DNA of 64,000 nt from assembly GCF_004000945.1 (NCBI RefSeq), contig NZ_BIMF01000007.1, positions 186,001 to 250,000 on the forward strand, in the 5' to 3' direction. The notes beneath the pieces were generated by a model that saw nothing but the letters and a program-made list of their open reading frames with translations, was not told where the DNA came from and did no database searches. Below are positions 54,316 to 62,735 of this stretch, one piece after another. Position 1 is the stretch's first letter; each line of letters starts with the position of its first letter. A program made the translations under genes and the position numbers. This DNA is from Paenibacillus lautus NBRC 15380 (GTDB lineage Bacteria; Bacillota; Bacilli; Paenibacillales; Paenibacillaceae).

Positions 54316-55854
54316 ATGAAGAAATTAGGGACTTTGCTAGTAGCCGTTTCATTAGCGGGAGCCATGCTTACGGCTTGTTCGGGGGGAAACAGCAGCGGTA
54401 ATCCGGGAAACCATTCGGGCGCTACCGCCAAGCCCGGAGCGGAAACGACGGAGCAACCTAGCGGCAAACCGGTTATGCTCGACATTATCGAGACGGGGAA
54501 CAATCTTCCGTCGCCCGATAAAGACATGATTAAGCAGGAATTGGATAAGGCGCTGAATATCGACCTGAACCTGACAGTGTATCCAGCAGCGGACGATTAC
54601 AACAATCAACTAAACGTTCGGATGTCCTCGGGGAACTTTCCCGACCTGTTCATGGTCGACCGGCAGCAGCTCATTCAGTTCTCCAAGCAAGGGCTGCTGC
54701 TCGATCTGACGCCGTATATGGATAAGCTGGAGCAAACGGTAGCGTTCATAGGGGAGGACAGCGTCAAGAAGGGGATGGTCGACGGGAAAGTATATAGCAT
54801 CTCCAAATCTCCGCAAATCCCTTACAACACCTTATGGATCCGCAAGGATTGGCTCGACAAGCTGAAGCTGGAAGTGCCGACGACCGTGGAGCAGTTGGCT
54901 TCCGTAGCGGAAGCGTTCACGAAGAACGATCCGGATGGAAATGGCAAGCCGGACACCTTCGGTCTAACGGGCGGCAAGCTGAGCGCATTCTCGACCGTTT
55001 TCGGAGCCTTCGGCGTCGGAATGCCAGGCAACTTCTACGAGAAGGACGGCAAAGTCGTCAATGCGCTGCATGAACCGGCAATGAAGGATGCTTTGGCCTT
55101 TATTAAGGACATGATCGCATCCGGATCGGTTGATCCGGAGCTGCTCGCCAATAGCGGATTGCAGCATCAAGAGAAGGCGATCAAAGGGCAGGCAGGCATC
55201 GTCTATATTGATTGGCCGAACATGACGAAGGAGCAGTTCGTGGAACAGATCAAAACCGTTAATCCGAATGCAGAATGGCTGCAAATCGCCGCTCCTTCGG
55301 GTACAGGAGGACAATTCGACGGTTCATGGGATATCGGCGCGGCGCCTGGGAGATATGCCATTCCGAAAGCGCTTGAGAAAGACCCTGAGAAGCTGCAGCG
55401 GGTGTTCGATCTGCTCAACTATATTTCGAATCCGGAAGGAGGCTCGCTGCTCGTGCAGTTTGGGGTGAAGGATACGCACTTCACACTTAAGGACGGCAAG
55501 CCGAAGATGACGGACAAAGCGGGCGAGGTTGGTCATTCCTGGCTGTACCAATTCACTGGCAGACCGGAAATGGAATATTTACAGGCGAAGTTCTCCGCTC
55601 AATCGGCTGCAATCGAATTCGCGAACGATCAACCCCGTATTGAAGCATTGAACGGATTTGTCGACAATCCAGAGGGATATAACCCTGCCGATGCGAACCG
55701 GTACATGGAAGAGGAGATCGCGAAGTTTATTTACGATAAACGTCCATTGACCGAATATGATGACTTTATCAAGACGCTGGAAACGTCTATGAACTACAAA
55801 GCGTTAGTGGACAGCGCCATGGAACAGCTTAAGGCGCTCGGTTACGGGGACTAA
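54316..55854 (+). CDS. Sugar ABC transporter solute-binding lipoprotein
   Basis: 512 residues. Lipobox LTAC (Cys21) after a short signal, then a Ser/Gly/Thr-rich linker. Binding-protein features include SGNFPDLFMVDRQQLIQF and LWIRKDWLDKLKLEVPTTVE. An acidic loop KNDPDGNGKPDTFGLTGG resembles the calcium-type loops common in this family. Last gene of the operon. Confidence 0.92.
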   Translation: MKKLGTLLVAVSLAGAMLTACSGGNSSGNPGNHSGATAKPGAETTEQPSGKPVMLDIIETGNNLPSPDKDMIKQELDKALNIDLNLTVYPAADDYNNQLNVRMSSGNFPDLFMVDRQQLIQFSKQGLLLDLTPYMDKLEQTVAFIGEDSVKKGMVDGKVYSISKSPQIPYNTLWIRKDWLDKLKLEVPTTVEQLASVAEAFTKNDPDGNGKPDTFGLTGGKLSAFSTVFGAFGVGMPGNFYEKDGKVVNALHEPAMKDALAFIKDMIASGSVDPELLANSGLQHQEKAIKGQAGIVYIDWPNMTKEQFVEQIKTVNPNAEWLQIAAPSGTGGQFDGSWDIGAAPGRYAIPKALEKDPEKLQRVFDLLNYISNPEGGSLLVQFGVKDTHFTLKDGKPKMTDKAGEVGHSWLYQFTGRPEMEYLQAKFSAQSAAIEFANDQPRIEALNGFVDNPEGYNPADANRYMEEEIAKFIYDKRPLTEYDDFIKTLETSMNYKALVDSAMEQLKALGYGD

Positions 55855-55870
55855 ATAACGAGAACGAAAG

Positions 55871-55896
55871 GCCGACCTCATTCGATGCAGGTCGGC
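55871..55896. terminator. Bidirectional terminator between converging genes
   Basis: GCCGACCT pairs with AGGTCGGC around a 10-nt loop; AAAG and CTTG extend it weakly. It separates the binding-protein gene from the converging AraC gene. Confidence 0.7.
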
Positions 55897-55904
55897 TTGT
55901 TCTA

Positions 55905-56702
55905 TCATACGCTATGTGTTTTTCGGTACGACGAAGGATTAACGCCGCACAGTTTTTTGAAGCTTTTGCTTAAATGATGTTCGTCGGTAAATCCGCAATG
56001 CTCGGCGATTTGGGCAAGGGTAAGCGAAGAATATACAAGAAGTTGCTTCACCTTGTCCATTCTAAGATTAGTCGCGTAGGCGCTTGGCGTTATGCGGAAT
56101 TCGCGTGTAAACAGTCTTGTCAGCTGCACCTGGGTTAGACCAAGCTCCACAGCGACCGACTTTAACGATAGGCCGAATTCTGCTTGCTGCTGAAGCAGAT
56201 GCAGGGCTCGCCCAAGGGTCGGATCCTCGCTGAACAAGGTCATCTTATGCTGCTCGGATTGCTCGATCTGAAGCAAATAGAGCAGATCCTTGAGAAGATG
56301 TTTCTTGTACGTATGACCAATCCGTGCATGCAAGTATTGGGCTTCGCGAAATTGAGAGAGGGTGGATTGGAAGCGTTTGTTGTTCAATAGCCGAAGCTTG
56401 CCGAAAGTCGGAAAATCCGCCGCACGCGGCGGCTCCTCTAGGGAATTGATCCATTGAAACCCCATGAGATGGAACGATAAACCGTCCGTTTGCCGGTAGA
56501 AGGTTAGATCGGGCGGGCATAATACGATGTCATCCTTGACCGCCCTTCCGCTTTGGCTGCCCATTCTGTAATTAAAAGCGCCTTCTTCGACGATGAACAA
56601 CGCCCAATGATCATACGTATCATGCGTTTTCAGAAATTGAGGGGTATCCTTCACGTAGACATGGTATTGCAGATCGGGATCCAGAAATCGGCTGAACTCC
56701 AT
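55905..56702 (-). CDS. AraC-family regulator with cupin domain
   Basis: About 265 residues. Cupin-like N-terminus (YDHWALFIVEEGAFNYRMG, DIVLCPPDLTFYRQ) and AraC HTH pair ending HLSKSFKKLCGVNPSSYRK. ATG 56702 has AAGGTG upstream; an earlier in-frame ATG at 56723 lacks one. Divergent from the dioxygenase gene and similar in layout to the AraC at 45602. Confidence 0.86.
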   Translation of the reverse strand: MEFSRFLDPDLQYHVYVKDTPQFLKTHDTYDHWALFIVEEGAFNYRMGSQSGRAVKDDIVLCPPDLTFYRQTDGLSFHLMGFQWINSLEEPPRAADFPTFGKLRLLNNKRFQSTLSQFREAQYLHARIGHTYKKHLLKDLLYLLQIEQSEQHKMTLFSEDPTLGRALHLLQQQAEFGLSLKSVAVELGLTQVQLTRLFTREFRITPSAYATNLRMDKVKQLLVYSSLTLAQIAEHCGFTDEHHLSKSFKKLCGVNPSSYRKTHSV

Positions 56703-56822
56703 TGCTTGACAACACCTTTTCATAGATTGAAATTATTTACAAGGAAAATCAATTTTTCTTACATTATAACATGATGGTTCGCCAAATATAATTAAATTAA
56801 ATACAAGTAGGAGGTATAAAGG

Positions 56823-57638
56823 ATGAAGACAGCCAATATGGAAATACCGAAATTAATGGAGCAATTTCATGAACAGGGGTATTTGGTTATACCAGATATT
56901 TTGTCGCAGGAACAGGTGAGCCGGCTGAATGCCGCGATCGACGAAATTGTCTTAGCGGAACCGGAAGCGCTTTCGCATAATATTTATAACAGCGTAGAAC
57001 GCCATGCCGAGATCGCTGCATTAATCGATCAACCTGCCATTCTTCCGTTAATCGTTAATTTGCTTGGCCACAACATTCAGCTTCATATCTCCCACCTCAC
57101 GATCAGACAACCGAACCCAAGCGAAGCTCAAACGGCCACGCACAGCTTTATCGATTGGCATCAAGACGGTCCTCATCCGCAGTTTCCTGTCATTAACGGC
57201 TTGACGGCAACCTATTATATTAAGGTTTGCTATATTTTGAGCGATATGTCGGAGCCGGATCGCGGCAATACGAAAGTAATTCCGGGCAGTCACAAGCAGC
57301 CGTACAATCCGAATCACAAGGATGTGCGCCAGCAGCTTGACGGAGAGGTACAAGTGTGCGGAAAACCAGGTGACGTCTTCGTGTTCGCCCAAAACTTGTG
57401 GCATGCTGGCTCGCCGAATCGCTCCGCATTCACAAGAAGGCAGCTGTTCCTCGGCTATAGCCCGATCTGGATGCGTCCTATCGACTATCATTCGGCGTCT
57501 GTGAGCCTGCTGAAGGACGCCGATCCGATACGCCGCCAGCTGCTTGGGCAGATCAGCGACAACAAATTCAATTATTACGTTCCGGAGGATTCGATGGTGC
57601 CTCTTAAATCCATGCTGATCCATCCATTCTCGCAGTAG
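56823..57638 (+). CDS. Phytanoyl-CoA-dioxygenase-family protein
   Basis: 271 residues. Fe(II)/2-oxoglutarate oxygenase motifs: DWHQDGPHPQF (His113, Asp115) and a distal QNLWHAGSPNRS with His near 198 and a following Arg for 2-oxoglutarate. It hydroxylates an unknown substrate, perhaps one handled by the neighbouring FAD oxidoreductase. TAGGAGG precedes the ATG. It ends the second sugar locus. Confidence 0.87.
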   Translation: MKTANMEIPKLMEQFHEQGYLVIPDILSQEQVSRLNAAIDEIVLAEPEALSHNIYNSVERHAEIAALIDQPAILPLIVNLLGHNIQLHISHLTIRQPNPSEAQTATHSFIDWHQDGPHPQFPVINGLTATYYIKVCYILSDMSEPDRGNTKVIPGSHKQPYNPNHKDVRQQLDGEVQVCGKPGDVFVFAQNLWHAGSPNRSAFTRRQLFLGYSPIWMRPIDYHSASVSLLKDADPIRRQLLGQISDNKFNYYVPEDSMVPLKSMLIHPFSQ

Positions 57639-58154
57639 CTTCACTATCCATTCGAATGGGAAGGATGAACGAGATGACTGTATTCAATATCGCTTCCGAT
57701 TCAGCAAATCCGCAATCCGGTCCAAAATCCGTTCGGTCCTTGCCGATACCTCGACAGGCATTTATTACTTATACACAGGCGGAAGCCCGCGTTTGTTTTT
57801 TTCAGATTGTATTGGGAGCTGATCAGCGCTTATCTGAAGGAGGTGTCGCCAGACTTGTTATCCAAGGACTTTAGTACCTACTGCAAGCCTGCCGCTTGGT
57901 TAGAGAGCAGCTCGAGCTGGAAGAAGACTGCTGCTTCATATGCACTAATAATAACAAAACCCCTTACGCTGCCCATAGCGTGAGGAGTTCCTGTGAGGAG
58001 AAAATTGCCGTGGGGAAGGATTGGTTTAAGTATGCCTTGACCAATACCTATGGGATGAAAAACATCAGCGGTCATCACTTCATTGTAAAAAACAACCATA
58101 TCCATCATATGGCAGGTAGGAGGCATTGGCGGAGGAGGAGATAATGTCACCGTT
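57639..58154. other. Decayed coding region behind the dioxygenase
   Basis: No intact gene. A plus-strand frame 57807-57983 (LYWELISAYLKEVSPDLLSK and onward, 58 codons) has protein-like composition but no start or known family. A start-like region with a ribosome site is near 57664 (ATGAACGAGATG), and its frame breaks. A short hairpin (CCTTACGCT / AGCGTGAGG) lies at about 57962-57985. Confidence 0.35.
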
Positions 58155-58198
58155 GTTATCAAGTTCTTGTCATCCGATGTCGAGGGACAAAAGGATTT
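58155..58198 (+). repeat. Type B repeat fragment
   Basis: GTTATCAAGTTCTTGTC is the left arm of subfamily 2. TGTCGAGGGACAAAAGG then reads like the start of a subfamily 1 unit. A chimeric junction of two repeats is likely. Confidence 0.65.
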
Positions 58199-58427
58199 AT
58201 TTGGGGACGACGATTTGTTTCCTGTTAAAAAAAAGGAATACACTCCTTTCCCGTTAAAGAAGAAGGGCGATATCGAGTATGAAGTCAGATGGTATACGTC
58301 TGATCTCGAAAAGGATGGACATAAGGTAATTCATGTAGCTCGGAACCGATTCGGGGAAATTGTCATGATTTACCGCTTAATGTATGGTGACGGTATCGAT
58401 GATGTGAATATTCATATCTCAAGGTGA
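58167..58427 (+). CDS. Unidentified 86-residue protein or fragment
   Basis: The first 12 or so residues come from repeat DNA. From about residue 34 (DIEYEVRWYTSDLEKDGHKV...) it reads like a real protein. It has no strong ribosome site. The stop overlaps the GTG of the next frame (GTGA). It may be the 5' part of the same broken gene as the frame at 58424. Confidence 0.35.
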   Translation: MSSDVEGQKDLFGDDDLFPVKKKEYTPFPLKKKGDIEYEVRWYTSDLEKDGHKVIHVARNRFGEIVMIYRLMYGDGIDDVNIHISR

Positions 58428-58639
58428 AGATTATCTCTAAAGATGGGGTAAAGGCTCCTGGCTCGAACGTACTCTTACATGTTGAGAACAAACATATGGA
58501 TATTGCAGATATAAAGATTGAAGGAGAACGTGTTAACAGGGGTTACGGATCGATTATGATGGAAAGTTTAATGAAACTCATCCATGTGATGCAAGTCAAA
58601 GTTGTCGGGGGACAAGAACATGTTCCGGTTACCGATTAG
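58424..58639 (+). pseudogene. GNAT-like gene truncated by a type B repeat
   Basis: LLHVENKHMDIADIKIEGER and GYGSIMMESLMKL resemble the acetyl-CoA strand-turn-helix of small GNAT proteins (ADI...GYGS.MM). After KVVG the frame reads into the repeat that starts at 58604 and stops there. The C-terminal third of the fold is missing. Confidence 0.55.
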
Positions 58640-58688
58640 ATAAGTATCTTACTATGTTTCCATGCAATTTCATTAAGCTAACGGGCAG
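58604..58688 (+). repeat. Type B repeat, head joined to tail
   Basis: GTCGGGGGACAAGAACATG is directly followed by CGGTTACCGATTAGATAAG and the tail ending CATTAAGCTAACGGGCAG at 58688. Terminator and main palindrome are deleted. Confidence 0.82.
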
Positions 58689-58885
58689 GAAAGCGGGAGG
58701 CTATGCCGAATACCTAGTTTTAAGTTGATTTTCCTGTAAAGTACTGGTAAATAAACACAAAGGTGCGATAGCCCGTGTTTGTTAAAGTTTATGAGTACCG
58801 ATTCAGTTTGACATTTGGACAATCAGGTAAACCAATGATCAATAGATTCAAGACAAAAACCAGCATATTAAATAGGAGAGTTCAT

Positions 58886-60145
58886 ATGGGAGATAAGCTG
58901 AACTGGGCCGGGAATTATCGCTACTGTTCGATGGAGTTGCTTGAGCCTAAAAGTCTAGAAGAGGTTAAGGAACTAGTAGTTAGCCGCACAAGCATACGCG
59001 TGCTTGGCTCGCGCCACTCTTTTAACGGGATTGCCGACACCGGGGGCAGCCATCTTTCGCTTCGAAAGATGAATCGGGTAATCGATCTCGACCGTGTACA
59101 GAGAACCGTAACCGTCGAGGGTGGCATTCGGTATGGCGATCTGTGCCGTTATTTAAATGATCATTGCTATGCGTTGCATAATTTAGCATCGCTGCCGCAC
59201 ATAAGCGTGGCTGGTGCCGTGGCGACAGCCACGCACGGCTCGGGCGATCTTAATGCAAGCCTGGCGGCTTCTGTACGTGCTATCGAGCTAATGAAATCGG
59301 ATGGAGAAGTTACGGTACTCACGAGCGAGATAGACCCCGAGTTCGATGGGGCGGTTGTCGGACTCGGCGGACTTGGAGTCGTCACAAAGCTTAAACTGGA
59401 TTTAGTACCCTCGTTTCAGGTAAGTCAGACCGTATATGATCGTCTTCCTTTTTCTGCACTGGATCATGGCATAGACGAAATTTTATCTTCCGCATACAGT
59501 GTCAGCTTGTTTACGGATTGGGCAGAGCCCATATTCAATCAAGTGTGGGTAAAACGAAAGTTGGGAATAAACGGGGAGGATGAGACATCTTCCGATTTCT
59601 TTGGGGCTTTACCAGCTCCGGAAAAACGGCATATGGTACCTGGCCAATCTGTGGTGAACTGTAGCGAGCAGCTAGGCGCTCCTGGACCATGGTATGAACG
59701 GTTGCCTCATTTCCGCATGGAATTTACCCCCAGCGCGGGCAACGAACTGCAAAGTGAATATTTCGTTCCGAGGCGGCATGCGGTCGAGGCAATGCGTGCG
59801 CTAGGTAAACTGCGTGATAGAATTGCGCCTCTGCTCTTCATCTCCGAGATACGAACCATTGCCTCGGATACCCTCTGGATGAGCCCATGCTACCAGCAAG
59901 ACAGTGTTGGTTTTCATTTTACATGGAAGCCGGATTGGGATCGCGTGCGCCAGTTACTTCCGCTTGTAGAACGTGAACTCGAACCGTTTGGAGCACGCCC
60001 ACATTGGGCGAAACTGTTTACGATGGAGTCGGAAATGATACAAGTTCGGTATGAGCGGTTAGCGGATTTCCGTCAGTTACTACTTCGATACGATCCAAAC
60101 GGGAAGTTTCGAAATACGTTTTTGGATAATTACATCATGCATTGA
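58886..60145 (+). CDS. FAD-linked alditol/lactone oxidase-like enzyme
   Basis: 419 residues. The FAD domain has VLGSRHSFNG, where His44 matches the histidine that binds FAD covalently in alditol oxidase (AldO). LPHISVAGAVATATHGSG supplies the phosphate loop. The C-terminus PNGKFRNTFLDNYI is typical of the D-arabinono-lactone oxidase family. It probably oxidises a sugar alcohol, making hydrogen peroxide. ATG 58886 has TAGGAGAG upstream; the longer frame from 58775 does not. Stand-alone unit. Confidence 0.88.
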   Translation: MGDKLNWAGNYRYCSMELLEPKSLEEVKELVVSRTSIRVLGSRHSFNGIADTGGSHLSLRKMNRVIDLDRVQRTVTVEGGIRYGDLCRYLNDHCYALHNLASLPHISVAGAVATATHGSGDLNASLAASVRAIELMKSDGEVTVLTSEIDPEFDGAVVGLGGLGVVTKLKLDLVPSFQVSQTVYDRLPFSALDHGIDEILSSAYSVSLFTDWAEPIFNQVWVKRKLGINGEDETSSDFFGALPAPEKRHMVPGQSVVNCSEQLGAPGPWYERLPHFRMEFTPSAGNELQSEYFVPRRHAVEAMRALGKLRDRIAPLLFISEIRTIASDTLWMSPCYQQDSVGFHFTWKPDWDRVRQLLPLVERELEPFGARPHWAKLFTMESEMIQVRYERLADFRQLLLRYDPNGKFRNTFLDNYIMH

Positions 60146-60189
60146 TGTAAAGGATTAATCACCATTTTAGAAAAAGTGATTTCTAATTG

Positions 60190-60256
60190 AATGAAACACA
60201 ATGATATTTTGTTTCATTCGTTAAGACCTCCACCACTTGCAATAAGGGTTGGAGGT
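60190..60256 (+). terminator. Two hairpins after the oxidase gene
   Basis: AATGAAACA (60190) pairs with TGTTTCATT (60210-60218). ACCTCCA (60226) pairs with TGGAGGT (60250). Neither has a long T-run. Together they likely end the oxidase transcript. Confidence 0.5.
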
Positions 60257-60290
60257 TATTGGTTAGTAACAGAACTGAGTAGCACTAGAG

Positions 60291-60605
60291 CCGGAAGTTA
60301 TTGCTCCGCAGGGTAAAATCTGTTCGATTGTTGAGACAGATGAATCACTGGATTTGACACTTCTTAAGAATAAAAGTGCAACCTTTGTTTGGGAATTCAT
60401 GTTCACACGCTAGACCTATCAGACAGCCGATATGATAGAGTAGCATAAACTCCTTAATGAAGTTGCACGTCTCGTCAACCAAGGTTTCTTACGGACGACC
60501 ATTGCACAGAAGCTGGAGCCGATCAATGTGGAGAACCTGTGTAAAGCGCATGTTCTTTTGGATACAGGCCGGACAGTGGGTAAAATCGTTCTGCAGCACT
60601 TTTAA
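60291..60605 (+). pseudogene. C-terminal remnant of a zinc-type alcohol dehydrogenase
   Basis: One continuous frame of 105 codons reads PEVIAPQGKICSIVETDESL, later TYQTADMI, LLNEVARLVNQGFLRTTIAQ, KLEPINVENLCKAH and GRTVGKIVLQHF before TAA. This is the end of a medium-chain (quinone-oxidoreductase-like) dehydrogenase. Two in-frame TAG codons (near 60411 and 60438) and loss of the first two thirds show it is dead. Confidence 0.75.
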
Positions 60606-60800
60606 AATAGTGAAGATACATGAACCAATATGAGAAAGATCATGCTGAAAAAAGAACGGCATCTTGCTGATTAAAATCCGATTTATCAAAAGCCTTTGCT
60701 GTATGAGCAAGGGCTTTTGATTTGCCTTCTGAACATTGAAAGGAGGTTACGAGTAGGACTTATTCTTGACGAGATAGTTATTGAATTCGATCATGAAGTG
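60606..60800. other. Intergenic with hairpin and a repeat-read-through frame
   Basis: TCAAAAGCCTTTGCT (60686-60700) pairs with AGCAAGGGCTTTTGA (60706-60720), one G-U pair, 5-nt loop. From about 60740 the plus strand reads GLILDEIVIEFDHEVSGDK directly into the repeat, similar to the frame at 30605. No gene is supported. Confidence 0.45.
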
Positions 60801-60962
60801 TCGGGTGACAAAAACATAGTAGCATTAGAAGCCGCTGATTATGCGGCTTTTTATATTTATGTTATCAAGTTCTTGTCAAAACACAACAACACGAACTTAA
60901 TAACATTCCCGATATGATTTCATCGACGGCAGCAAACGTCATTTTATTAAGCTAATGGGCAG
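60801..60962 (+). repeat. Type B repeat, subfamily 2, with tail
   Basis: It is nearly identical to 30533-30645 for 112 bp: TCGGGTGACAAAAACATAG, hairpin AGCCGCTGATTATGCGGCT, palindrome GTTATCAAGTTCTTGTC (60861-60877) / ACACGAACTTAATAAC (60889-60904). It continues to a tail TATTAAGCTAATGGGCAG at 60962, a one-base variant of the core. Confidence 0.85.
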
Positions 60963-61248
60963 TTTAGTTCGAATTCAGCTTGTCAATGGCATTGTAGTAT
61001 ACGGTGGATTCTCGCTCCTGCACATCCTAACACTCGATAAACAGAAAAGAAAGAAGGCTAACCGTTTTTTTATAACAGACGATATTCCCAAAGTAATAGC
61101 ATCTCGATCAAACTAATTAATTGATCTGGGTGTAAATCTTTTTGCATTTGCTGCCACCGGATGAATATATGAGATTCAAAAAAAGCCGGAAGTTTATAGC
61201 AGTCAAGGGTTCGACATAGATGAGACTTTTTAATGAAAGAAAATTTCT
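60963..61248. other. Gap between repeats without a recognised gene
   Basis: Short frames only. A minus-strand stretch around 61120-61260 may be the remains of a gene (LLSCCFPLRNFLSLKSLIYV...), but it shows no family signature. This is a cassette-sized space whose content appears lost. Confidence 0.3.
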
Positions 61249-61320
61249 CAACGGGAAACAACAACTCAATAAGGCAGCCGGCGAGAATGCTCGGCTTTTT
61301 TTCATTGAGCTATCGGGCAA
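61249..61320 (+). repeat. Complete type A repeat
   Basis: CTCAACGGGAAACAACAA opens the unit. CTCAAT and ATTGAG are inverted around the hairpin AGCCG (61276) / CGGCT (61292) and its seven-T run. ATTGAGCTATCGGGCA closes it, a decayed right core. This copy shows the full layout: core, inverted flank, terminator, inverted flank, core. Confidence 0.8.
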
Positions 61321-61437
61321 ATTAGATTAGCAATCTGTAAGAAACAATCCGAACTGAAATGTACTATATTGTAGTTTATGTAGGCCCCCCTAAAGTCTAA
61401 AAGAATAAACGACAGACGCACACAAAGGAGTGAAGTT

Positions 61438-62106
61438 ATGAAATTATTGCTCACATCTGCAGGCATTAATAACAAAAGCATACACGACTCGCTAGTTGAC
61501 ATGCTGGGCAAGCCCATCGCAGACTCCAACGCCCTCTGCATCCCCACCGCGATGTACGGACACCCCTGGGTTGGCCCCGGCGTCAAAGCCTGGCAGTTCA
61601 TCAGCGGGAATTCCGAGAACCCCATGGTCGACCTGGGCTGGAAGTCCGTCGGCGTGCTGGAGCTCACAGCGCTGCCAAGCATCGACAAAAACCGCTGGGT
61701 GCCGCTAGTCCAAGAGACGGACGTCCTGCTAGTTGCGGGCGGCGACGCGCTCTACCTGTTCCACTGGATGCGGCAGTCCGGACTGGCAGACCTCTTGCCG
61801 TCTCTGCAGGCAGTTTATGTGGGACTGAGCGCCGGGAGTATGGTGATGGCACCTAACATCGGGGAATTCTTCGTTGGCTGGACTCCACCCACCGGTGGCG
61901 ATGAAACGCTGAATCTGGTTGATTTTGCAATATTTCCGCATCTTGACCACGAGATGCTGCCGAGAAACACCATGGCTGATGCAGAGAGATGGGCCGCCGG
62001 GATGCAAGGGCCAGCGTATGCGATTGATGATCAGACCGCCATCAAAGTGATCGACGGAGCGGTCGAAGTTGTCTCCGAAGGGAATTGGAAACATTTTTCG
62101 CCCTGA
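61438..62106 (+). CDS. Peptidase E-like (S51) class I glutamine-amidotransferase-fold protein
   Basis: 222 residues. The start MKLLLTSAGINNKSIHDSLV and the nucleophile elbow YVGLSAGSMV (Ser131) match peptidase E. An upstream VAGGDALYLFHWM supplies the GG-D loop. Family members cleave Asp-X dipeptides; this one looks closer to uncharacterised Gram-positive relatives. AAAGGAG precedes the ATG. It is GC-rich against AT-rich flanks. Single-gene unit between type A copies. Confidence 0.86.
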   Translation: MKLLLTSAGINNKSIHDSLVDMLGKPIADSNALCIPTAMYGHPWVGPGVKAWQFISGNSENPMVDLGWKSVGVLELTALPSIDKNRWVPLVQETDVLLVAGGDALYLFHWMRQSGLADLLPSLQAVYVGLSAGSMVMAPNIGEFFVGWTPPTGGDETLNLVDFAIFPHLDHEMLPRNTMADAERWAAGMQGPAYAIDDQTAIKVIDGAVEVVSEGNWKHFSP

Positions 62107-62120
62107 TATACCCCGCTATG

Positions 62121-62142
62121 GAGCTAACGGGAAACACTAGTT
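62121..62142 (+). repeat. Type A repeat, left core, directly before a recombinase remnant
   Basis: GAGCTAACGGGAAACACTAG then TTCAA. It ends the peptidase unit. The recombinase leader starts 20 bp later, where the hairpin part of type A would normally be. Confidence 0.75.
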
Positions 62143-62161
62143 CAAATCAGAAAGATTAAAA

Positions 62162-62205
62162 CCTTCTATTAGAAGCAAACTAGATTTAATAGTTCTAATA
62201 GGAGG
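62162..62205 (+). promoter_or_regulatory. Leader hairpin hiding the recombinase ribosome site (copy 2)
   Basis: CCTTCTATTAGAA (62162-62174) pairs over 13 positions (one T-G) with TTCTAATAGGAGG (62193-62205). The right arm ends in GGAGG, the Shine-Dalgarno 7 bp before ATG 62213. When folded, the ribosome site is fully paired. Conservation with 44748-44794 shows it belongs to the recombinase gene. Confidence 0.78.
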
Positions 62206-62212
62206 TTTTGTT

Positions 62213-62735
62213 ATGATTTTAAGTGAGTTGTGGCGACTGTATGAGACTGATAAACGTATCCAAGGATTTAGTCCGAAAAACATGGAAAGCATACGCCCTC
62301 CACCACAAAATGCTGATGAAGGAACTCGGTGACCTGGATATAACGAGATAACTTTGACTCTGCTGAAGGAGTACTTAGCGAAGCAATCTAATCGGTTGAA
62401 GCCAAGTAGCCTAGGACATCGGATTCGGTTTATTCGTTCCCTTGGTTTGCGCTACCAGTACGGGCTGCCGGGTTGGAGAAGCAGAAAAGATAAATATCGA
62501 GGATCTTAACTGGGAAAACTGCTCCGCAATTGTTAATGGCAAGAATTCAAAGCGAGAGAGGTTTATTTTACGACAGAGTGCAAAGTGTGACTAAAGAAGT
62601 ATCTGGCCAGCGGTGAAGACAACTGTAGAGCCTTATTCGTAACCGTAGACGAATGACCATACCTACGATCAGGTGGGCGTTGAAACGGCTTGCAGTCCGA
62701 GGAGAGCTTGAAGTAAGGAGGGGATGTTTTATGGG
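62213..62735 (+). pseudogene. Decayed full-length copy of the tyrosine recombinase
   Basis: MILSELWRLYETDKRIQGFS starts the copy. Across frameshifts and stops, MLMKELGDLDIT, ITLTLLKEYLAKQSNRLKPS, LGHRIRFIRSL, YFTTECKV, LKKYLASGEDNCRALFVT and TIPTIRWALKRLAVRGE can be read in order. The last part lies before the catalytic H-x-x-R and Tyr, which are missing. Several deletions are visible between these pieces. It is dead, but shows the family's order well. Confidence 0.85.
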
